Shown here one piece after another: positions 58,387-64,000 of a stretch of DNA of 64,000 nucleotides; positions within the stretch are counted from its first letter, which is position 1, and each line of letters starts with the position of its first letter. This DNA is from Pseudomonas asplenii (lineage in GTDB: Bacteria > Pseudomonadota > Gammaproteobacteria > Pseudomonadales > Pseudomonadaceae). The translations under genes were made by a program, and so were the position numbers. The notes under the pieces were generated by a model. The model had not been told where the DNA came from. It did no database searches and saw nothing but the letters and a program-made list of their open reading frames with translations. The stretch covers positions 518,875 through 582,874 of the forward strand of contig NZ_JSYZ01000003.1 of NCBI RefSeq assembly GCF_001293465.1, read 5' to 3'.

Positions 58387-58690
58387 CTGACAACTCCTTA
58401 CGTCTTTAAACGCTGTATCAGCCGCCTTACGACATGGTTTCCCTATGCCATCACAGCATCGTCAACAAAGCGGCGGGCAACAACTGTAAGAAAGGATTAA
58501 TCACAAAGTATTAGTCCGAAGGTTGGCGTCAATAAACGTCGGTTTCCTTTCTCTAATCTGCGGATATTTTCGGTTGGGTAATGGCATTTCGTCCTAGCTG
58601 GACTACCTTCAAATAGCGAAAAAATTGATGTTCATAGCTGCCTGAATGCGAGGGTTTCGCGGGTCGCGCAGTCGGAAAGGGAGAGCCGTC
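58387..58690. promoter_or_regulatory. Divergent regulatory region between flp and rcpC
   Basis: This 304-base region must carry the promoters of flp (minus) and the tad operon (plus). It is more AT-rich than the surroundings, notably 58480-58650. No clear sigma-54 or consensus sigma-70 pair was found; response-regulator sites are likely but not identified. Confidence 0.45.
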
Positions 58691-59617
58691 ATGAACAGTC
58701 GAGTGACCATGGGGCTGGCGGCCATCTTGTTGATCGCAGCGCTGGTTGTCGGATATTGGGGGCTGATGCTCAGTCATCCGCCGGCACCTGTGGTTCCGGC
58801 CGTCAGCGCACCTGTGGACAACCCGGCCGCTGCCGAGGAACCGGCGCGCCAGCCGGTGGTGGTGCTGGCCCACGATGTCCCTCCCTTCGTTCCCCTGACG
58901 GCCGCCGACCTGGTGATCGAGCGCCTGCGTATCGCCCCACCCGGCAGCTTCGGTTCGTTGCAGGAAGCGGTGGATCGCATTCCCTGGCGGCCCCTGAAGG
59001 CCGGGACCTGGCTCAGTGACGAGAGTTTCCAGGCCGGTGGCCCGCTGGCACGCATGATCCGTTCCGACGAGCGTGCACTGGCAGTGGCCGTGGACGAGGT
59101 GATCGGGGCCGGCGGGCAATTGACGCCCGGGGACTATGTCGATGTGCTGCTGTTCCTGCGCCAGGATGCCAGCAATCTGCAGCAGTCGGCCCAGGTGGTG
59201 ATTCCGGCGATGCGTCTGCTCAGCGTCGGCGAGCAACTGGGCCTGACCAATGATGGCAAGCCCGCGTCGGGCGCCAGTGCCAGTGAGCGGGCCAATCAGG
59301 AACTGCGTCGCGCGTCTGCCCGCACCGTGGTGCTGGCGGTTCCCGAACCGCTGTTGAGCCGGTTGATGCTGGCGACTCAGGTCGGCACCCTGCGCCTGGC
59401 GGTGCGCAGTGCCGATGAGCACCTGTTGCCTCGCTACTGGGCTGGCGAGAAGGTCGGTGCCGCCAACCTCAAGTCGGCCAGCGCCGAGCTGTTCCAGTTC
59501 AACCAGTTGGCCCTGGCCGGGGCCCCCAGGGGCCAGCCCCCGGTTGTCGAGAGCGGCGGGCGTGGCCAGGGGGCCGTGGTGATCCGTGGCAACCAAGTCA
59601 GTCAATCAACACCCTGA
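58691..59617 (+). CDS. rcpC: Flp pilus assembly protein RcpC/CpaB
   Basis: The 308-residue protein has an N-terminal membrane anchor (MGLAAILLIAALVVGYWGL), then an SAF domain (about 55-115, with VVLAHDVPPFVPLTAADLVIERL) and a RcpC/CpaB domain (with ALAVAVDEVIGAGGQLTPGDYVDVLLF). It is a periplasmic part of the Tad machine. It would normally be followed by the secretin rcpA, which is not here. Confidence 0.9.
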   Translation: MNSRVTMGLAAILLIAALVVGYWGLMLSHPPAPVVPAVSAPVDNPAAAEEPARQPVVVLAHDVPPFVPLTAADLVIERLRIAPPGSFGSLQEAVDRIPWRPLKAGTWLSDESFQAGGPLARMIRSDERALAVAVDEVIGAGGQLTPGDYVDVLLFLRQDASNLQQSAQVVIPAMRLLSVGEQLGLTNDGKPASGASASERANQELRRASARTVVLAVPEPLLSRLMLATQVGTLRLAVRSADEHLLPRYWAGEKVGAANLKSASAELFQFNQLALAGAPRGQPPVVESGGRGQGAVVIRGNQVSQSTP

Positions 59618-59635
59618 TCTGCAAGGAAACTTCGG

Positions 59636-59725
59636 ATGAGTGGATCCCTGTCGAGCGTCAAACGAGTGGCCCGGGCCTTGTTCCGGTGGCGTTTGTCGGT
59701 GCAACGTAGCGGATTATCGAAATGA
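59636..59725 (+). CDS. 29-codon ORF in the place of the secretin gene
   Basis: AAGGA lies 8 bases before an ATG; the product would begin MSGSLSSVKRVARALFRW and is rich in Arg. Its stop overlaps the tadZ ATG (ATGA), as a coupled gene would. It may be a leader peptide, or a remnant left by loss of rcpA. Not recognised as a known protein. Confidence 0.35.
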   Translation: MSGSLSSVKRVARALFRWRLSVQRSGLSK

Positions 59726-60909
59726 GCCAGAGCCTGAGCCAGACCTTCCTGGCAATCACCCGCAACACCACCGACCTGGAATGGCTGCAGGGCGCCCTGG
59801 CGCCGTTGGGCCAGGTGGTCAGCGCCGGCGGCAGTCTCGACGAGTTGCTGTCGCTGGTGGACGTCACCTTTGCCGGGCTGATTTTCGTCGGCCTCGACCG
59901 GGAGAACCTGGTGGCCCAGAGCGCCCTGATCGAAGGGTTGCTGGAGGCCAAGCCGATGCTGGCGATCGTCGCCCTCGGCGACGGCATGGACAACCAGCTG
60001 GTGCTCAATGCAATGCGCGCCGGAGCCCGGGACTTCGTCGCCTACGGCTCGCGCTCCAGCGAAGTGGCCGGGTTGGTCCGACGCCTGAGCAAGCGCCTGC
60101 CGGCGGTGGCACCGAGTGCGCAGATGGGCGGTTTCACCGTTCTGTACGGCGCCCAGGGCAATGCCGATGGGGCACTGTTGTCCACTCACCTGGCCCTGGT
60201 GGTGCAGAAGAGCGGGCAACAGACCCTGCTGCTCGACCTCGGCCTGCCCCGGGGCGACAGCCTGGCGTTGCTCGGTCTGGAAAGCTCGTTCCATTTTGGC
60301 GACGCGCTGCGCCACCTGCGCCGCCTGGACTCGACGATGATCGACAGCGCCTTCACCCGCACCGAAGAGGGGCTGCGCATCCTCGCCTATGCCAGTACCG
60401 ACGAGCCTCTCAAGCGCACCAGCGCCGCCGAGTTGTACATGTTGCTCAGCGCCCTGCGCCAGCACTTCCAGCACATCATCGTCAATCTCACCGGACAGCC
60501 CGACAGCGAGGCCCTGCGCACTTTCGTCAGTCACTGCGACAAGCTGCTCTGGTACACCGACCAGAGTGTGCTCGATTGCCGACGCAACCTGACGATCCTC
60601 AACCTGTGGCGGGAAAAGGGTATGAAGCTCGACCACGCGCGGCTGCTGGTCGACCGTTATCTCAAGAACGTTTCACCGGACTCCGAAACCCTGGGCAAGA
60701 CGTTCGGGCTGCCGGTCCTGTCGGTACTGCCCTTGAATGTCGAGGTGCGGCTGAATGCGAAGAACCAGGGCCAGACGCTGTTCGAGCTGGCCCCGCGCGA
60801 AGCCCTGACCCAGGGCCTCAAGTCCCTGGGCGAGCACCTGGCCAAGCGCTCCGAGGGCCGTACCAGGACCGCCGAGGGCTGGCTCAACAGGATCTGGGGG
60901 CATAAGTGA
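59722..60909 (+). CDS. tadZ: Tad pilus assembly protein TadZ/CpaE (MinD-like)
   Basis: The 395-residue protein has an atypical receiver-like N-terminal domain (about 1-125) and a MinD/ParA-like ATPase fold. The P-loop is degenerate: the expected KGGVGKT appears as YGAQGNADGALLS. It would localise the Tad machine at the pole. It overlaps tadA by one base. Confidence 0.9.
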   Translation: MSQSLSQTFLAITRNTTDLEWLQGALAPLGQVVSAGGSLDELLSLVDVTFAGLIFVGLDRENLVAQSALIEGLLEAKPMLAIVALGDGMDNQLVLNAMRAGARDFVAYGSRSSEVAGLVRRLSKRLPAVAPSAQMGGFTVLYGAQGNADGALLSTHLALVVQKSGQQTLLLDLGLPRGDSLALLGLESSFHFGDALRHLRRLDSTMIDSAFTRTEEGLRILAYASTDEPLKRTSAAELYMLLSALRQHFQHIIVNLTGQPDSEALRTFVSHCDKLLWYTDQSVLDCRRNLTILNLWREKGMKLDHARLLVDRYLKNVSPDSETLGKTFGLPVLSVLPLNVEVRLNAKNQGQTLFELAPREALTQGLKSLGEHLAKRSEGRTRTAEGWLNRIWGHK

Positions 60910-62183
60910 TGAGCGAGAAACTGTTCGGCGGCCAGAGCCGTGGAGCGGCCGGCAACACCGATCATGAAGGGCTCAAGCTGGTTTTGCATCGCTACATCAT
61001 CGATGCCATCGAGGAGTCGGGGAAGAACCTGTTGGAAGGCTCGCGCCAGGTCCTGGCGCAGTTCGTCATCGACAAGGTCGGCGAGTATGTGTCGCGCCTG
61101 CACCTGGCGATTTCCCGTTACGAGATGGAGCGGCTGGCGGAGGAGATCGTCGATGAACTGACCGGCTTCGGTCCGCTGGAGGTGCTGCTGCGTGACACGG
61201 CGGTCACCGAGATTCTGGTCAACGGACCGCATCGGGTGTTTCTCGAACGCGATGGCCTGTTGCACCAGAGCGACCTGCGTTTTATCGACGACCACCACGT
61301 GGAACGGGTCATCCAGCGGATCCTCGCGCCCCTCGGTCGACGCCTGGACGAGTCGTCACCGATGGTCGACGCACGGATGCCCGATGGCAGCCGGGTCAAC
61401 GCGATCATTCCGCCGATCGCCCTGGACGGTCCTTGCCTGTCGATCCGCAAGTTTCGTAAGGACATGCTCAAGAGCAACGATCTGGTGGCGATGCAGACCA
61501 TCGACCAGGCCATTCTCGAATTCTTCCAGGACGCCGTGGGCAAGCGCTGCAACATCCTGATCAGTGGCGGCACCGGCACCGGCAAGACCACCCTGCTCAA
61601 TATCCTCAGCCAGTTGATCAACCGCCACCAGCGCCTGGTCACCATCGAGGACGTCGCCGAACTGCAACTCAACCATCCCCATGTGGTGCGCCTGGAGACC
61701 CGTCCGCCGAACGCCGAGGGCCATGGCGAGGTGAGGTCCAGCGACCTGATCCGCAACGCCCTGCGGATGCGCCCGGATCGGATCATCCTCGGCGAGATTC
61801 GCGGCGTGGAAGTGCTCGACGTGCTGACGGCGATGAACACCGGCCACGACGGTTCGATGAGCACGGTGCACGCCAACAATGCCCAGGACGCCCTGCTGCG
61901 CCTGGAAACCCTGGTGGGGCTGACCGGACGCCAGGTGGCGGAGAAGACCCTGCGCCAGATGATCTGCGCGGCGCTGGACGTGGTGATCCAGTTGACCCGC
62001 CTGCCCGATGGCCGTCGTTGTGTCAGCGAAGTGGTGGAGGTGGTCGGGGTTCGCGATGACATCTATGTCACCAACACCCTGTTCCGGCTCGATCGCCGCA
62101 ACGGCTTCAGTTTCCAGCGCGATGCCGTCAACCCGGCGGGCGACAAGCTGCGGCGCGAGTTGCACCTGGGCTTCGACGATTGA
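60909..62183 (+). CDS. tadA: Tad pilus assembly ATPase TadA/CpaF
   Basis: The 424-residue hexameric ATPase of the type II/IV secretion family powers Flp pilus assembly and retraction. It has the Walker A GGTGTGKTTLL (about residues 219-229), a Walker B ILGEIRG and the MNTGHDGSMSTVHANN His box. Start: ATG at 60909; a GTG one codon earlier is possible. Confidence 0.96.
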   Translation: MSEKLFGGQSRGAAGNTDHEGLKLVLHRYIIDAIEESGKNLLEGSRQVLAQFVIDKVGEYVSRLHLAISRYEMERLAEEIVDELTGFGPLEVLLRDTAVTEILVNGPHRVFLERDGLLHQSDLRFIDDHHVERVIQRILAPLGRRLDESSPMVDARMPDGSRVNAIIPPIALDGPCLSIRKFRKDMLKSNDLVAMQTIDQAILEFFQDAVGKRCNILISGGTGTGKTTLLNILSQLINRHQRLVTIEDVAELQLNHPHVVRLETRPPNAEGHGEVRSSDLIRNALRMRPDRIILGEIRGVEVLDVLTAMNTGHDGSMSTVHANNAQDALLRLETLVGLTGRQVAEKTLRQMICAALDVVIQLTRLPDGRRCVSEVVEVVGVRDDIYVTNTLFRLDRRNGFSFQRDAVNPAGDKLRRELHLGFDD

Positions 62184-62195
62184 GGAGGTCTGGCC

Positions 62196-63092
62196 ATGTT
62201 CGCTCCGCTGTTGCTTGGGCTCACCTGCCTGCTGCTGCTCGGGCTCTCGCTGCGGCTGTTCTACCTGGCGATGCGCAAGACCGGCAACGAGCGGGTGCTC
62301 AGCCGTCTGACCGAGGGGCAGCCGGAGTTGGTGACTGTCGCCAGTCCCGCCGGCCCGCTGAGGAACCATCTGGACCGGCTGTTCCTGCGTGCCGGGCTGG
62401 ATCGTCCGGGTGAGCGGCTGGTCCTGTGGCTGGTCGTCTGGATGGCGCTGGTCTTCCTGGGAGGGTTGTCAGTGGGGGTGGTCGGTCTGGTGCTGGTGTT
62501 GCTGATACCGCCGCTAGGCCTGAGGCTGTTCGTGGGCTGGCGTTACCGGCGGCGGGTGCGGCGGATGGTCGAGCAATTGCCGCAGATGCTCGACTATGCG
62601 GTGCGCAGCCTGAAGTCCGGGCGGACCCTGGCCGATGCGATCCTCGGTGGCATCGAGGCGTCGGCCGATCCGCTGCGCGAGTCCATGGCGCGTATCCGGC
62701 GTAACGTCGAACTGGGCGTCAGCCTGCCGGAGGCGGCCAGCGATTTCGCCGAGTTCTACGAGCGCGAGGAGTTTCGCTTCCTGGCACTTGGCCTGAAGGT
62801 CAACCACCGTTACGGCGGCAATGCCAGCGAACTGCTGGAAAACCTGATGAAGCTGATCCGCGAGCGCGATCAGGCCGCGCGGCAACTGCGCGCGATGACC
62901 GGCGAGACCCGCATGACCGCGGTGGTCCTGGCGCTCCTGCCGATCAGCGTGGCGGGTTACTTCATGGTGACCAACCCGGGGTATCTGCTGAACATGTGGC
63001 AGGATCCGAGCGGCCAGCGGATGCTGCTGTTTTCCTTTGGTCTGCAGGCGCTCGGTTGCCTGGCGCTGTGGCGCATGCTGCGGAGCGTATGA
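62196..63092 (+). CDS. tadB: Tad pilus assembly inner-membrane protein TadB
   Basis: The 298-residue GspF-family platform protein has two N-terminal membrane segments, a cytoplasmic helical part with LPQMLDYAVRSLKSGRTLADAI, and C-terminal segments. It pairs with TadC. GAGGAGG lies upstream of the ATG. It follows tadA by 12 bases. Confidence 0.93.
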   Translation: MFAPLLLGLTCLLLLGLSLRLFYLAMRKTGNERVLSRLTEGQPELVTVASPAGPLRNHLDRLFLRAGLDRPGERLVLWLVVWMALVFLGGLSVGVVGLVLVLLIPPLGLRLFVGWRYRRRVRRMVEQLPQMLDYAVRSLKSGRTLADAILGGIEASADPLRESMARIRRNVELGVSLPEAASDFAEFYEREEFRFLALGLKVNHRYGGNASELLENLMKLIRERDQAARQLRAMTGETRMTAVVLALLPISVAGYFMVTNPGYLLNMWQDPSGQRMLLFSFGLQALGCLALWRMLRSV

Positions 63093-63093
63093 C

Positions 63094-63984
63094 ATGGCCC
63101 TGCTGATGAGTGTGCTGCTGTTTCTCGCCGCCCTGGTGCTGATCGTCGGCGACAGGCTGCAGAGGCGCCAGCGCGAACGGGCGGTGACCGAGCGTTTGCA
63201 GGGGCACATGGTGCGTGAGCGACACAAGCTGAGCGATTGGCTGCGTGTTCTGGGTGAAACCCGTTTCGGCCAGCGCTCGGTGAGTATCGACAACGAAACC
63301 CAGGTGCTGCTCAACCGTATCGGTTGGCGCAAGGCGAACCAGCGCTCGTTGTTCGCCGCCTGCCAGATCGGCACGCCGGTACTGGTGCTGGTGCTCGTCC
63401 TGCTGGTACAGGGGCTGTTCTTTACCGAGCTGGAATCACCCTGGATCGCGCCGTTCCTCGGGCTGGCCGCCGGCTATCTGCTGCCCAAGCGCCTGTTGGT
63501 CATGGCCGCCACGCGTCGACAGCGGCAGGTCACTGTCGAGGTTTCGACCTTCATTCCGCTGTTGCGCATCCTCTTCGAGTCGGGCATGGCCGTGGAGCAG
63601 GCGTTGCGGGTGCTCGCCAGCGAATCCCGGCAACTGCTGCCGGTGCTGAGCGGCGAGTTGCAACTGGTCCTGGCCAGGGTCGATTCCGGTCTGGAGTTGA
63701 GCGAGGAACTGGGCAAGATGGCGCGGTTTCTGGCGGTCGACGAGTTCGACGACACTTGCGTCATTCTCCAGCAACTGCTCCAACAGGGCGGTGGGGCGAT
63801 GAAGTCGTTGCTGGCGCTCAAGCAACTGCTCGATGACCGACGCCTGACCCGCTTGCAGGAGTACATCTCGAAGATGTCGGCGAAGATGTCGGTGGTGATG
63901 ATGGTGTTTCTGTTTCCGGCGTTGTTGATCGTGCTCGCCGGCCCGGGTTTTACCGCCCTGAGCAAGGCCTTCGGCACGTCCTAG
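63094..63984 (+). CDS. tadC: Tad pilus assembly inner-membrane protein TadC
   Basis: The 296-residue GspF-family protein has an N-terminal segment (MSVLLFLAALVLIVGD), two further segments, the conserved FIPLLRILFESGMAVEQALRVLA part and a C-terminal segment. It forms the platform with TadB. The ATG at 63094 is one base after the tadB stop; an upstream extension overlaps tadB in another frame and was not used. Confidence 0.93.
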   Translation: MALLMSVLLFLAALVLIVGDRLQRRQRERAVTERLQGHMVRERHKLSDWLRVLGETRFGQRSVSIDNETQVLLNRIGWRKANQRSLFAACQIGTPVLVLVLVLLVQGLFFTELESPWIAPFLGLAAGYLLPKRLLVMAATRRQRQVTVEVSTFIPLLRILFESGMAVEQALRVLASESRQLLPVLSGELQLVLARVDSGLELSEELGKMARFLAVDEFDDTCVILQQLLQQGGGAMKSLLALKQLLDDRRLTRLQEYISKMSAKMSVVMMVFLFPALLIVLAGPGFTALSKAFGTS

Positions 63985-63987
63985 GCT

Positions 63988-64000
63988 ATGTACGAAATCG
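63988..64000 (+). CDS. Start of a further tad gene, cut by window edge
   Basis: An ATG (63988) 4 bases after the tadC stop opens a frame (MYEI...) that runs off the window. By the usual order it could be tadD, but four residues cannot show that. Confidence 0.3.

Overview
The window is a GC-rich Pseudomonas chromosome segment, most like the P. fluorescens/P. protegens group. The evidence is the set of Pseudomonas-typical genes (cbpA-cbpM, the urease and urea-transport genes, retS, gcbA, speA, the tad/flp genes), the many REP palindromes with a 'gggagcgggcttgcc' core, and the orientation and order of the purD-purH-fis-dusB-prmA-accC-accB-aroQ block. All calls come from reading the sequence; no database search was run. 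No tRNA, rRNA, IS element, prophage or CRISPR array was seen.

Layout. 1-2.5 kb: an Hsp70-like gene cut by the window edge, then the co-chaperone pair cbpA-cbpM. 2.7-12.7 kb (minus strand): a urea-use block, urtABCDE (urea ABC importer) then ureD, ureA, an acetyltransferase, a second acetyltransferase, ureB and ureC. It is preceded by a near-consensus sigma-54 promoter and an NtrC-type site, so nitrogen limitation probably drives it. 13.0-17.9 kb: a metal or metallophore uptake operon (TonB receptor, ABC ATPase, binding protein, permease) whose promoter is covered by a perfect Zur-type palindrome, which points to zinc rather than iron. 18.0-23.1 kb: a copper-handling operon (DUF2946 protein, PCu(A)C chaperone, Met/His-rich DUF2946 protein, OprC-type copper receptor, PepSY membrane protein). 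23.3-24.0 kb: a HigBA-type toxin-antitoxin pair. 24.0-31.7 kb: two divergent cobalamin corrin-ring arms, cobK-cbiD-cobL (minus) and cobG-cobH-cobI-cobJ (plus). CobJ is fused to CbiG-like domains, and CobG carries an apparent REP-derived insertion.

31.7-48.8 kb (minus strand): conserved core genes marC, retS, purD, purH, fis, dusB, a DUF3426 protein, prmA, accC, accB, aroQ, a chemoreceptor (ctpL-like) and the diguanylate cyclase gcbA. 49.1-53.5 kb (plus strand): a DUF2333 protein, a NUDIX hydrolase, a Sui1/YciH protein and speA with a structured leader and two good terminators. 53.8-55.8 kb: an orphan type VI secretion vgrG-tap pair with no cargo gene and a short VgrG lacking the usual spike. 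55.8-57.5 kb: a MATE transporter and a small membrane protein. 57.7-64.0 kb: a Flp/Tad pilus locus (response regulator, flp, rcpC, tadZ, tadA, tadB, tadC, start of the next gene). The secretin gene rcpA, expected between rcpC and tadZ, is absent and a 29-codon ORF occupies that place.

Points most worth a second look are the Zur-controlled uptake operon, the OprC copper operon, the secretin-less Tad locus, the spike-less VgrG with its adaptor but no effector, the CobG insertion, and several unexplained inverted repeats (marC-retS gap, speA leader, upstream of the DUF2333 gene).
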